This document shows, in pieces, positions 19,175 through 28,029 of a stretch of DNA of 64,000 nt (within the stretch, counting starts at the first letter, position 1; each line of letters begins with the position of its first letter). The position numbers and the translations under genes are program-made. Source of the stretch: Nitrospira sp. (GTDB taxonomy: Bacteria; Nitrospirota; Nitrospiria; Nitrospirales; Nitrospiraceae); the NCBI GenBank assembly GCA_029194535.1, contig JARFXR010000003.1, positions 208,880 through 272,879 on the forward strand. The letters are read 5' to 3'. Below the pieces are notes generated by a model. It worked only from the letters and a program-made list of their open reading frames with translations, made no database searches and was not told the origin of the DNA.

Positions 19175-20185
19175 TCAGGACTTGACGAGAAGGGTATCGA
19201 GGGACAGATCTGACCGCAGTCCGTTGGCCGCAAGCCACTCCGGATTGAAAAGCTTGGATTGATACTTCGCGCCGGAGTCGCACAGCATCGTCACGATGGT
19301 CTGGCCCGGTCCGCGCTCAAGCGCCAGCCGCACGGCGCCGGCGACGTTGATGCCGGAGGACAGCCCGAGAAAAAGCCCCTCTTCACGCAGGAGTTGATAC
19401 AGGATGGTGAGCGCGTCTTGGTCGGGAATGCGCCAGGCGCCGTCCACGGCGATGCCTTCGAGATTTTTGGTCACGCGGCCCTGGCCGATGCCCTCAGCGA
19501 AGGAATCGCCGTCGTTCGTCTCCGTATTGCCGTTGGTGAACCACGACCACATCGCCGCGCCATAGGGGTCGGCGCAACCGACGAAGATCTTCTGATTGCG
19601 TTCCTTGAGAGAGAGCGTGGTTCCCCCCAGCGTGCCGCCCGTGCCCACAGCGGACACAAAGCCGGTCACCTTCCCTCCGGTCTGCTCCCAGATCTCCGGG
19701 CCGGTGGTGCGGTAATGGATGAGGCGGTTGGCCGTATTGTCGAACTGGTTAGCCCAGAACCAGCCCTTCTCCTCCGCCAGCCGCCGCGCGATATGGTTGT
19801 AGTTGTCCGGATTGGAATAGGGCTTTTCCGGCACGACGCGAACTTCCGCGCCCAGCGCGCGCAGCAGATCGATTTTTTCCGGCGACTGGTTATCAGGAAT
19901 GACGATGACGGAGTGGTAGCCCCTGGCGTGACCGATGACCGTGAGACCGATGCCCGTATTCCCCGCCGTACCCTCGACGATGGTCCCGCCGGGTCGCAGA
20001 AGTCCTTTGGCCACAGCGTCCTCAATGATGCCGAGCGCGGCTCGGTCCTTCACCGATCCGCCGGGGTTCATGAACTCAGCCTTGCCGAGGATTTCGCAGC
20101 GGGTCAGTTCCGAAAGGCGGCGCAGGCGGATGAGCGGGGTGTTGCCGACGTAGCGATCCACCCCATGATAGCGTGACTCGTTCAT
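19175..20185 (-). CDS. PLP-dependent cysteine synthase family protein
   Basis: From ATG 20185 the product is 336 aa; an in-frame TTG at 20224 would add 13 residues. NPGGSVKDRAA carries the PLP Schiff-base lysine (K46), GTAGNTGIGL the substrate/phosphate loop, and AVGTGGTLGGTT the PLP phosphate cup. CysK-type enzymes make cysteine from O-acetylserine and sulfide in the cytoplasm. Insertions such as WSWFTNGNTETNDGDSFAEG set it apart from classic CysK/CysM and fit the cysteine-synthase/CBS subfamily often called CysK-like or CysK2. The exact donor substrate is uncertain. It is monocistronic. Confidence 0.88.
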   Translation of the reverse strand: MNESRYHGVDRYVGNTPLIRLRRLSELTRCEILGKAEFMNPGGSVKDRAALGIIEDAVAKGLLRPGGTIVEGTAGNTGIGLTVIGHARGYHSVIVIPDNQSPEKIDLLRALGAEVRVVPEKPYSNPDNYNHIARRLAEEKGWFWANQFDNTANRLIHYRTTGPEIWEQTGGKVTGFVSAVGTGGTLGGTTLSLKERNQKIFVGCADPYGAAMWSWFTNGNTETNDGDSFAEGIGQGRVTKNLEGIAVDGAWRIPDQDALTILYQLLREEGLFLGLSSGINVAGAVRLALERGPGQTIVTMLCDSGAKYQSKLFNPEWLAANGLRSDLSLDTLLVKS

Positions 20186-20307
20186 CGGAGCGGATTTTAC
20201 ACTGAACAGGGCGTGGAAAATCAAAGAGAATCTGCGCCCTTTGCTGTCAGCCGTGTGGCTCCTTCACAGCGTACCAAGCGTCTGTTAACGGGGACAGGTT
20301 CCTCCTG

Positions 20308-20405
20308 TGTCATGCTCGCGAAAGCGGGCATCCACGCCTCGATCACGACTCCATGCTGATGAGAAGGCCTTGACTGGATTCCCGCTTCCGCGGGAATGAC
20401 ACACG
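20308..20405. repeat. Dispersed palindromic intergenic repeat
   Basis: The segment has the two-armed form of a common proteobacterial/environmental intergenic repeat: GCGAAAGCGGGCATCCACG on the left and TGGATTCCCGCTTCCGCGGG on the right around a short spacer. In translation it gives the familiar HSRGSGNP and RFREHD strings. It lies between the cysteine-synthase gene and the first island promoter, a possible island border. Confidence 0.6.
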
Positions 20406-20590
20406 TCAGTGCTTCTGATGGCAGACTGACCCACCACCGGAAATCGCCACACAGCGACGGGAGGAGAAAGGGAGGTGCGGCGATCTAACCGGCTCTCGGC
20501 CGGAGAACGCTCCCGTGGTTTGAACTCAAAAGTGAACCACAGCTTACCGATCCCGCAAGGATGCTCGCTTTCGTACCCAACTCCATAAAG

Positions 20591-20700
20591 TGAATCCATT
20601 TTGATGCTGCATTAGTCCAAACGGATTCTGTTCCAGCAGCCACTTTCATCGCAATTCCTCAAGAATTGGGCCGATCGATCGCGGTCTGAAGTTTGCTCAG
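20591..20700 (+). promoter_or_regulatory. Shared regulatory element, copy 1 (peptide/radical SAM unit)
   Basis: A 40-nt imperfect inverted repeat at 20591-20630 has the form TGAATC-N27-GATTCTG, with half-sites close to GAATCCATTTTGA. A second box, GGTCTGAAGTTTGCTCAG, starts 92 nt after the repeat begins (20683). Between them TCGCAATTCCTCAAGAA is nearly identical to copy 3. The ATG at 20752 lies 51 nt after box 2. The form suits a dimeric transcription factor site plus promoter; the factor is unknown. Confidence 0.6.
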
Positions 20701-20751
20701 CAGTTATCAGTCGGACAGATGCGTTCGGACCATCAGAAATTGGAGGTGCCT

Positions 20752-21138
20752 ATGCCTGAGGAAACAGCTAGAGCCATGGACCCCCTCGGCATTGTTGCCA
20801 TTGCCCATGTCATCCCCTACGTAAACATTCCTGGAGACCTTGCTAACTGTGCTCCAGAACCTATCGGCTGTCCTGGTAATTGTGGATGCAACCCCATGTG
20901 TGGTTGTGAGAGCAAACCTGGCTGCTGCGAGGACAAGTGTGAATGTGAACGAAAACCACGTGTGGAAGATATTCTTACCACAATATCGAATCCAGCTTTT
21001 CGAGAGGTTGTGCAAGGACTGGATATCAGGAGGGTCAAGAGCGTCAATGATTTTGTGGGGCTTGCTAGCGAAATTCGCAAGAAGATCAAGACGACACTTT
21101 CGATCGATTCCTCAACTCAATCCGGTAAGACAACATAG
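20752..21138 (+). CDS. Cys-rich peptide, candidate radical SAM substrate
   Basis: ATG 20752 is chosen because GGAGG lies 5 nt upstream. The 128-aa product has a hydrophobic stretch near residues 12-25, then ten cysteines between residues 33 and 65 in a Gly/Pro/Asn-rich setting (GCPGNCGCNPMCGCESKPGC), then a helical C-terminal 60 residues without Cys. It is followed 25 bp later by a radical SAM/SPASM gene. That pairing is typical of RiPP precursors matured by thioether or C-C crosslink-forming enzymes. The Cys block is central rather than terminal, so a metal-binding role is an alternative. No homologue is recognised. Confidence 0.6.
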   Translation: MPEETARAMDPLGIVAIAHVIPYVNIPGDLANCAPEPIGCPGNCGCNPMCGCESKPGCCEDKCECERKPRVEDILTTISNPAFREVVQGLDIRRVKSVNDFVGLASEIRKKIKTTLSIDSSTQSGKTT

Positions 21139-21163
21139 CTATATATGTAGAAAGGGCTCTAAC

Positions 21164-22615
21164 ATGCCACATCCGCTTCTGATGCCACAGAAACGCAACC
21201 AGCTGCATTCCGCAGAGGAATTAATCGAAGAACGAATCGAGGGAGCAGGAGAAGCCTTTCTTGTCCCGTTTCTGGATGGTCATTTGTTTTATAGCCCACT
21301 CGCGAATATCAGCATGATCCTTAACGATTTTGGTGCTTCTACCCTACGGAGGTATTTTCACAAAGAGGAACTTTCGACCAAAGAGCAATCTCTGATCGAT
21401 AACCTGACTGAGCGGAACGTGTTCCAAATTCAACAGTCTCGACAATCGGAGGGGTTGTTTGCACATGCCAGTTCTCGATGGGCACCAACCAGCGCGACAT
21501 TCTCAACCACGCAGAAATGTACTTTGCGATGCAAGTATTGTTACGCTGAAGGTGGAAGGCTGGAAGATTTAGATATACCCTGGCCCATTGCTAAAGCGGC
21601 CATTGATCTCATCGTGAAAAACGCAAAAGATCAACGGAAGAATCCGTCAATCGGTTTTTTAGGAGAAGGCGAAGCCACGGCCAATTGGAGTGAGTTCAAG
21701 AATATCATTGAATACTTTAAGGAACAGTGCAGCCTGAACGGCTTTAGATCTACTATATCATTAAGCACCAATGGTGTGTTCGCCGAATCCCGGCTAGATT
21801 ATATTGCAGAAAACTGCACCTCCGTGACCTTCTCTGTAGATGGTCTACGGGAAGTACATGATGAAAATCGGGTTCTACCGAATGGTGGAGGCTCGTTCGA
21901 TCGTATTATCGCCATCATGAAAGGACTAGAGGTGCGTGGGAAACCCTACAATATCCGATCAACAGTCACCGTTGCAGGGAGCGCAACATTGACTGAGTTT
22001 GTGCAGTTCGTGGGAAACACCCTGCAATGCAAGAGCCTCCACTTTGAACCCGTCTTTGATGTGACAGGGGTCACGAACCTTAAGGGACAGATTGAACATC
22101 TCGATGCACAAAGTTTCGTTGACAACTTCCGTAAGGCACGACAAGTGGCTGCAGGGTTTGGGATCGAGCTCTATTTTTCAGGTTCAGACCTTAAACACCG
22201 AGAAACATTTTGCGGTGCAGGTAATGCGATGAATTTCCTAGTCACATCACGCGGAATTGTGACATCCTGCAATGAAGTCCTCCAACCTTCGGATCCGAGG
22301 GCAGAATTGTTTCAGTATGGGGGGTGGAATCAGAGCCTTGGTGAATTCGTCGTGAATCGTACGGCAATTGATCGACTAGGCGGATTGAATGTCCATGAAA
22401 TGCCAAAATGTCAGGGGTGCATCGCGAAGTATAATTGCGCTGGAGACTGCTATGCCAAGAATGCATCCTTGAATGGGGACCCGACCTCCGTCGGGTATAC
22501 CGAACGATGCCATATTACAAGAGAATTGCTCAAGGATAATTTGCTCATCCAACTCATCTCAGAAATGGTCGGCATCAAAGAGTCCGGCGAAACGGTGCAC
22601 CATTGTCTCTCTTAG
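21164..22615 (+). CDS. Radical SAM / SPASM peptide-maturase-like enzyme
   Basis: Starting at ATG 21164 (AAAGGG upstream) the product is 483 aa. An N-terminal region of about 110 residues could bind a leader peptide. The radical SAM [4Fe-4S] motif CTLRCKYC has Cys 119, 123 and 126. The SPASM domain shows C350 (CGAGNAMNF), C369, C416, C419, C425 and C429 (CQGCIAKYNCAGDC) and a later Cys in TERCHI, the usual ligands for two auxiliary clusters. Family members use 5'-deoxyadenosyl radicals to crosslink or oxidise peptides or proteins. The small Cys-rich gene just upstream is the obvious substrate candidate. The region is visibly A+T-richer than the flanks, suggesting transfer. Confidence 0.85.
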   Translation: MPHPLLMPQKRNQLHSAEELIEERIEGAGEAFLVPFLDGHLFYSPLANISMILNDFGASTLRRYFHKEELSTKEQSLIDNLTERNVFQIQQSRQSEGLFAHASSRWAPTSATFSTTQKCTLRCKYCYAEGGRLEDLDIPWPIAKAAIDLIVKNAKDQRKNPSIGFLGEGEATANWSEFKNIIEYFKEQCSLNGFRSTISLSTNGVFAESRLDYIAENCTSVTFSVDGLREVHDENRVLPNGGGSFDRIIAIMKGLEVRGKPYNIRSTVTVAGSATLTEFVQFVGNTLQCKSLHFEPVFDVTGVTNLKGQIEHLDAQSFVDNFRKARQVAAGFGIELYFSGSDLKHRETFCGAGNAMNFLVTSRGIVTSCNEVLQPSDPRAELFQYGGWNQSLGEFVVNRTAIDRLGGLNVHEMPKCQGCIAKYNCAGDCYAKNASLNGDPTSVGYTERCHITRELLKDNLLIQLISEMVGIKESGETVHHCLS

Positions 22616-22637
22616 TTTCATAAGTCAAGACCTCATG

Positions 22638-22800
22638 TCTGTCCCTTTGGGGAAGCTTCGCTTCTCTACCCGGCTTCATTCCGAACTGAATCCATTTTGA
22701 TTCTGCGCTTACTCAAATAGATTCTGTCGCAGCGGTCATCTTCCTCGCAATTCCCCAAAAACTCACACCAATCGCTTGCGGTCCGATGTTTGCTCAGCAG
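22638..22800 (+). promoter_or_regulatory. Shared regulatory element, copy 2 (kelch/ATP-grasp unit)
   Basis: The inverted repeat is at 22687-22726 (TGAATC-N27-GATTCTG) and box 2 GTCCGATGTTTGCTCAGCAG ends at 22800, 51 nt before the kelch start. About 50 nt upstream (TTTGGGGAAGCTTCG...TACCCGGCTTCATTCC) also match copy 3. Spacing of the inverted repeat and box 2 equals copy 1 within 1 nt. Confidence 0.6.
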
Positions 22801-22850
22801 GTTCACATCGAAACGGCTGATTGCTTTGCGCACCACAATTAGGAGGCAAT

Positions 22851-24719
22851 ATGGCAGGCACCTGGACGACAATCGCAAACGCGCCGCCGGACGACGTGGC
22901 GACGATGCTGCTGCTTACCGACGGCACGGTGCTGGCGCAAGGCTACGGCACCAACGCCTGGTATAAGCTCACGCCAAACGCCCACGGCGATTACACGAAT
23001 GGCACCTGGACCACGCTTGCACGCGGCACCGAGGCGCCGCTCTACTATGCGTCAGGCATGTTGCGCGACGGGCGCGTCATCTACTCAGGAGGTGAGTACG
23101 ACGGGTTTAGCATGGTGTTTCTGTCGACCTCGGAGATCTACGATCCGATCGCAAACACGTGGACGTTGATACCACCGCCCGCAGGCTGGACGGCTATCGG
23201 TGACTCTCCCGGTTGCGTACTGCCCGACGGGCGGTGGTTCGTGGGGCGCATCAGTACTCGGCAGACTGCGATCTTCGACCCAGCGACCAATACCTGGACT
23301 GCAACAGCAAACAAGATCAGTAACGTTTCCGAGGAAGGCTGGTCGCTGCTGCCAGACGGCAGCATCCTGTCGGTGGACGCCACGAATCCCCCGAACGCGG
23401 AGAAGTACGTGATCGCCTCGAACGTCTGGGTCGCAGCCGGGGCGACACCACAGTCGCTGGTCGATGGGATCCGCGAGATAGGCGCGCAAGTGCTGCTGCC
23501 CGACGGGCGGGTATTCGTAATCGGGGCGACCGGGTATACGGCGCTCTACACGCCGCCGCCGATCGCCAATCAGGTGGGAACCTGGGTGGCCGGGCCCACA
23601 ATCCCTCAGGTCAGCGGGCAACCGCATGGCGCCGTGGACGCACCGGCGTGCCTGTTGCCCAACGGGCGGGTGTTGTTCACGTCAGGGCCGATCACGAACC
23701 CGGCAGGTTTCCACGCACCCGCGACGTTTTTCGAATACGAGCCGGCGACCAACATCATCAGTACAGTACCGGGCGCATCGACCGCGGCCACTGTGCCGTA
23801 CCAGGGTCGCATGCTGATGCTTCCGACCGGGCAGGTGCTCTATACGACCTGCTCGTCTATCGTCGACATCTACACACCGGACGACGCGCCCGACCCGGTG
23901 TGGCGACCGACAATCACCGCGTGCTCCAGCATGCTCGTGCCCGGCGGGACGTATACGCTCAAAGGACGACAGATCAATGGGCTGTCACAGTGCGTGTACT
24001 ATGGCAACGACGCGACTCAGGCCACGAACTACCCAATTGTGCGGCTCGAGTCAACCACCGGGCCGAACGTCTATTACTGCCGCTCAACGGAGTTTTCGAC
24101 GATGGGCGTCAACACGGGCACGGTCGTGCACAGCTGCCGGTTCAAGGTGCCGTCGACGGTGCCGCTCGGTCGTTACTGCTTGAAGTTGATCGCCAACGGA
24201 ATCGAGACCGCGGCGTGCAAGTACGTGGACGTGGTCAAGCGCAAAAAGTGGTTCAAGGAGCTCAAACTGGAGATCAAAGACAAACTCGAGATCCTGGAAA
24301 ACATCAAGTTGAAGCGCGTCCCCGACATCATCGACATCAAGGGTATCCGCGAGAACGAAATCTTCGAACTGATCGAAGAGGAGTGGGTGCGGACGGTGCG
24401 GACAGTCGCGGAAGGTATCGACGCGGCGAACGCGGAGTTTGGACGGGCATTCATCGTTCCAGCAGAGCGTCCCGACGTCGGCCCGCCTGAGCCGATCGTC
24501 GAGGAGATCACACCTACCCGCATCTCGGCAGCCGAGGCGCGCAAGGCGCAGGAAAAGCACGAGTACATACGCGGGAATAAGGTTACCGTCTCGAAGGAGG
24601 CCCAACGGCTGCACGACGAGATCCATGGTCGCGTCGGAAACAAGCGGGACGAGACCTCAGGCAGAAGGTCGACCGCCAGGAAACCCAAGCCGCGGCCGAG
24701 AAGCTCCGGCGGCGAGTGA
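22851..24719 (+). CDS. Kelch-repeat, galactose-oxidase-like protein with charged tail
   Basis: ATG 22851 has AGGAGG 5 nt upstream; the product is 622 aa. Residues about 5-345 hold six or so kelch blades (LLLTDGTVLAQGYG, MLRDGRVIYSGGEY, IFDPATNTW, LLPNGRVLFTSGP). Residues about 350-465 form the galactose-oxidase-type E-set domain (WRPTITACSSMLVPGGTYTL). A 150-residue Lys/Glu-rich helical tail follows, ending in a basic GRRSTARKPKPRPRSSGGE. No signal peptide is seen, so it is likely cytoplasmic or exported by another route. Its last codons overlap the next gene (GTGA). It is G+C-rich compared with the units on both sides. Confidence 0.7.
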   Translation: MAGTWTTIANAPPDDVATMLLLTDGTVLAQGYGTNAWYKLTPNAHGDYTNGTWTTLARGTEAPLYYASGMLRDGRVIYSGGEYDGFSMVFLSTSEIYDPIANTWTLIPPPAGWTAIGDSPGCVLPDGRWFVGRISTRQTAIFDPATNTWTATANKISNVSEEGWSLLPDGSILSVDATNPPNAEKYVIASNVWVAAGATPQSLVDGIREIGAQVLLPDGRVFVIGATGYTALYTPPPIANQVGTWVAGPTIPQVSGQPHGAVDAPACLLPNGRVLFTSGPITNPAGFHAPATFFEYEPATNIISTVPGASTAATVPYQGRMLMLPTGQVLYTTCSSIVDIYTPDDAPDPVWRPTITACSSMLVPGGTYTLKGRQINGLSQCVYYGNDATQATNYPIVRLESTTGPNVYYCRSTEFSTMGVNTGTVVHSCRFKVPSTVPLGRYCLKLIANGIETAACKYVDVVKRKKWFKELKLEIKDKLEILENIKLKRVPDIIDIKGIRENEIFELIEEEWVRTVRTVAEGIDAANAEFGRAFIVPAERPDVGPPEPIVEEITPTRISAAEARKAQEKHEYIRGNKVTVSKEAQRLHDEIHGRVGNKRDETSGRRSTARKPKPRPRSSGGE

Positions 24720-25393
24720 TCGTCGTCTTGGCCAGTCGGCACGACAAGGTGGCTGCCGACCTCGTGGCACGCTGGCCGACAGCTGCGCTGTGCTCGGCCG
24801 ACGATCTGACCCGACGCGGCTGGGTGTGGCCCGCAACGGCGAACGGGACCTCCGCCACGTGGGTGATCGGCGGCGAGGTCGTGCCCGACACGTGCGTCAC
24901 CGGGGTCTTCGTCCGGCGTTCGACCGTGTATGCCGAGGAGCTGACGCGCACGCATCCAGACGACCGGGCGTACCTGGCTGCGGAAACGCATGCGTTCCTG
25001 GCGTACGTCCTCTCGCACACCACGGCGCGGGTCGTGAACCCGGTCGATGACGGAGGCACCTACGGCGAAGCTGCGCTCCGGCCGGAACGCTGGATGCAGG
25101 CTGCCATCGAGTCGAGCGTGGCGGTCGCTCCACTCCGGGTCAGGAGTGCGGGAGGGCGCCACGTGCCGAATCAGGCAACGAGTTTCGAGGTAGTCGGTGA
25201 GCAGGTCATGGGACACGCCAGTTCCCCGCTGGCGGCGGCCGCATTGAAAGTTTGCCGATGCCTCGGCTTGTGCTGGGCGGTCGCCTGCTTCGACAAAAGC
25301 GGCCGCCTGTCGGCAATCACCACCACACCGGCGCCATCGCCGGCGGCTGCCGCCGCACTCGCAAGGATCCTCACGCGCAGAAGGCCGGCATGA
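24716..25393 (+). CDS. Pre-ATP-grasp-like protein, partner of ATP-grasp ligase
   Basis: GTG 24716 overlaps the kelch stop and the TGA overlaps the next ATG. The 225-aa product reads like the N-terminal half of a graspetide/RimK-type ligase: an opening beta strand (MIVVLASRHDKVAADLVARW), GVFVRRSTVYAEEL in place of the VWYRRP strand, an AETHAFLAYVL helix and RVVNPVDDGGTYGEAALRPE in place of WVNPP...KPxQL. No ATP-grasp catalytic half follows, so it may be a non-catalytic paralogue that binds substrate. This assignment rests on pattern only. Confidence 0.5.
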   Translation: MIVVLASRHDKVAADLVARWPTAALCSADDLTRRGWVWPATANGTSATWVIGGEVVPDTCVTGVFVRRSTVYAEELTRTHPDDRAYLAAETHAFLAYVLSHTTARVVNPVDDGGTYGEAALRPERWMQAAIESSVAVAPLRVRSAGGRHVPNQATSFEVVGEQVMGHASSPLAAAALKVCRCLGLCWAVACFDKSGRLSAITTTPAPSPAAAAALARILTRRRPA

Positions 25394-26268
25394 TCCTGGT
25401 GTGGGGGGCGACCTCAGATGAGCCGGTCGTGGCGGTGCTCGACGCGCTAGCCGAGCACTCGGCGGCCGTCGCGCATCTCGACAACGGAGCGCTGCAGTCC
25501 TTACAGTATGACTTCGTCATCGGACCACGCCCACGAGGCTGGCTCGAGATCGGCGGCAGCAGAATCGACGTCGGTAAGATTTCCGGAGCGTATCTCCGCC
25601 CCGGGCCGCAACGACCTGGGGCGGCGACAGTCGCCGCAGCAGCGCTCCTCTCCGTGCTTCAAACGCATTCGGCGACAGTCATCAACCGGCCGGCGGCAGG
25701 CCGATCAAACCTCACCAAGCCTTTCCAGCTCGCGGCGCTCGCCGCGGCCGGCCTTACGACGCCGGACACGCTGGTCACCAGCGACCCCACGGCCGCGCGC
25801 GCCTTCCTGAACCGTCATCGACGCATCGTCTACAAATCGATCAGCGGCATCCGCAGCGTTGTGGCCACGATCGCGCTCGGCGGCCACTCCAGCGAACGGC
25901 TCGACCAGCTCGGTCACGGACCGGTACAACTCCAGCAGTGGGTCGACGGCACAGACGTGCGCGTACACATCGTCGGCAAGCGCTGGTTCGCCACCACCAT
26001 CGCTTCGGACGCGACCGACTATCGGTACGCGGGCACGTCCGGAAGGCCGGCCGAACTCACCGCGTGCGAGCTGCCCGACATGCTCGGCCGGCAGCTCGTC
26101 GCCGTCACGCGCGGCATGGGGCTCCTGGTGTCAGGCGTCGATCTTCGTCGCACTCCGAGCGGCGAATGGTACTGCTTTGAGGTAAACCCGTCGCCAGGAT
26201 TTTCCTATTACGAAGCACACACCGGACAACCCATCGCCGCAGCAATCGCCGACCTGCTCAGAGCATAG
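25390..26268 (+). CDS. ATP-grasp (RimK/MvdD-like) peptide ligase
   Basis: ATG 25390 overlaps the upstream TGA. The 292-aa protein has a pre-ATP-grasp domain, LTKPFQLAALAAAGLTTPDTL (the KPxQL-xAxxxGLxxPxT motif), VYKSISGIRSVVATI with the ATP-binding Lys, QQWVDGTDVRVHIVGKRWFA, SGVDLRRTPSGEW and CFEVNPSPGFSYYEAHTGQP with the metal-binding Glu/Asn. Such enzymes form amide or ester bonds on peptide side chains or termini using ATP. Tight coupling with the kelch and half-ligase genes suggests they act together, perhaps on the charged kelch tail. That target is inference. Confidence 0.8.
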   Translation: MILVWGATSDEPVVAVLDALAEHSAAVAHLDNGALQSLQYDFVIGPRPRGWLEIGGSRIDVGKISGAYLRPGPQRPGAATVAAAALLSVLQTHSATVINRPAAGRSNLTKPFQLAALAAAGLTTPDTLVTSDPTAARAFLNRHRRIVYKSISGIRSVVATIALGGHSSERLDQLGHGPVQLQQWVDGTDVRVHIVGKRWFATTIASDATDYRYAGTSGRPAELTACELPDMLGRQLVAVTRGMGLLVSGVDLRRTPSGEWYCFEVNPSPGFSYYEAHTGQPIAAAIADLLRA

Positions 26269-26466
26269 GCAGGATAAAGTTCTATCCTTTGCTCGACGGC
26301 ACGTGCGCATGGCACCGCGAGGCGTTCAGTAACCTCTTCAAGCGCAGTCGAATCCCGAAACACTTCAGAATGTCCCGGGTTTTGTCCTCTTCAGAAACGG
26401 ATACCGAACACTGTCTGAGCTGACAGCGCCTGTTCCTCAATAGCGTCCTCTTCCCCGTTGTTCGTT

Positions 26467-26634
26467 TGTCCCATCGGTTCCCTTGGGGAAGCTTCGTTCT
26501 TTACCCGACCTCATTCCAAAGTGAATCCTATTTGATCCTGCATTAGTTCAAATGGATTCAGTTGCAGCGGTCATTTTTATCGCAATTCCTCAAGAACTAC
26601 ACGAATTGGCTACGGCCCAGCGTTTGCTCAGCAG
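26467..26634 (+). promoter_or_regulatory. Shared regulatory element, copy 3 (membrane operon)
   Basis: The inverted repeat is at 26522-26561 (TGAATC-N27-GATTCAG) and box 2 GGCCCAGCGTTTGCTCAGCAG begins at 26614, again 92 nt from the repeat start. It shares the upstream CTTGGGGAAGCTTCG block with copy 2 and CGCAATTCCTCAAGAA with copy 1. The first gene starts 192 nt further on. The rest of the 26269-26826 gap shows nothing else I can support. Confidence 0.6.
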
Positions 26635-26826
26635 TTTCAAATCGAAGCGGCTGATCGCAATGAATGGCGCTAGAGCTACTAGGGCTGTCTACACTTGGTT
26701 GGATGGATGATAGGTCGTAACGTCATACGCTAATAAGATGTGGGTCGGTTGAGACATGCTCATCCTTAGGAAACGGATGTGCGAGACCTGATCCCATATC
26801 ACTACTAATTCTTATCCGAGAGAACG

Positions 26827-28029
26827 ATGGTCCAGTCACTACTCACCCTGTTAGGCAACACCGCTCTAGAGGAGTCGTTACCTCCGCAAGTAAGAATCCA
26901 AGAGCAGTTGCTAACACGAAATCTGATCCGGACTGGAGTGTCGCTTCTGACCTGGTTGCTCGTCGGAGTAAGTGCACTACTAATCTTTTCATTATCCAGT
27001 TGCTATTCAGCGGACCAATGTACGAGTTCAGGGTGGAACGTCTTTTCACACAGTCTCCTACTTGCAATCGCGTCGGCCAGCAGCGGTGGCCTCCTTGGTT
27101 TTCTGTTTGGAATTCCCCGAACGCTTGCCAGAGCGACATCAAACAACAAGGACAAAGGACAGCCTCCCACCATTGACACAGCCGCCGGTAAGGCAGCAAT
27201 TACGGACGTTCGCCGTCAGACGGTTAATACAAACCTTGAAGAGATATCGGATTGGCTCACAAAAATTCTTGTCGGCGCTGGCTTAGTTCAGCTTCAAAAC
27301 ATCCCCACGATCCTCCACAAGGGTGGAATTCAATTCCAGAAAAGCTTGGGCAATAGTGAACTAGCTGTTCTCGGAGCAATCATCAATTTCTCAGTTTGGG
27401 GATTCTTTGCCGGATACCTGCTCACGCGGTTGTTCCTAGCTGGCGCTTTCAAGCTAGCCGATGAAGGGTATCTCGCTGACCTGAACACGCAAGATGTAAA
27501 AACCGCAGTCAAAGTTGGAGAAGTGCTTCGTGAGACAAAGCAATACACAAAAGCCCGAATCGAGTATGAGAAAGCCTTGGAAAAGGTGAATGAGTCAACG
27601 CCCAAGGAAGCGAAACGCAAACTTTATGAAGGAATCGTGTTCAACAGTTTGTATGACAACTATGAGGATGCGATTGAGTACGCATTGCGCTACCTCACCG
27701 AGGAACCTAGGAATCCAAGCCCACTGATTGAAGCGTATTTGGGGTTTGCATATGGGCAGCAGTACAGGGCAAAGAAGACTCAACGCGACAGTATGGATCT
27801 ACAAGGGCCTAAAGAGCAAGTTCAGGCATTAGAAGCGGAGATGAAACAGATTAGACAGAAGGCGCTGGATGCAATTCGAAAAGCCCTTAAGCTCGAGCCC
27901 AGCCTACGACCACTTATCCGTATGGTATGGGATAAAAATGATCCGGCAAAGTCCCCAGGTTCGGAGGACGATGACCTGGAAGTGTTCTATGGGGATCCGG
28001 ACTTTACCTCACTTCTGGGTCCGTCTTGA
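26827..28029 (+). CDS. Two-TM-region membrane protein with GFLFGIPR motif and TPR-like tail
   Basis: The 400-aa protein has TM segments at about 36-56 and 74-97 and others at about 145-160 and 180-205. GFLFGIPR (91-98) and NTNLEEISDWLTKILVGAGL (134-153) form a recurring membrane module that I know from proteins of bacterial conflict/immunity type, such as those with C-terminal pYEATS domains. Here the C-terminal half (about 230-370) is TPR-like helices (TKARIEYEKALEKV, ALDAIRKALKLEPSLRP). It is the first gene of the operon behind element copy 3. A sensor or scaffold role is inference. Confidence 0.6.
   Translation: MVQSLLTLLGNTALEESLPPQVRIQEQLLTRNLIRTGVSLLTWLLVGVSALLIFSLSSCYSADQCTSSGWNVFSHSLLLAIASASSGGLLGFLFGIPRTLARATSNNKDKGQPPTIDTAAGKAAITDVRRQTVNTNLEEISDWLTKILVGAGLVQLQNIPTILHKGGIQFQKSLGNSELAVLGAIINFSVWGFFAGYLLTRLFLAGAFKLADEGYLADLNTQDVKTAVKVGEVLRETKQYTKARIEYEKALEKVNESTPKEAKRKLYEGIVFNSLYDNYEDAIEYALRYLTEEPRNPSPLIEAYLGFAYGQQYRAKKTQRDSMDLQGPKEQVQALEAEMKQIRQKALDAIRKALKLEPSLRPLIRMVWDKNDPAKSPGSEDDDLEVFYGDPDFTSLLGPS

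Noticed and set aside
24173..25216. Minus-strand 347-codon frame opposite the kelch/ATP-grasp genes
   Set aside because: It is antisense to three overlapping plus genes with clear domains; no start signal or motif supports it.
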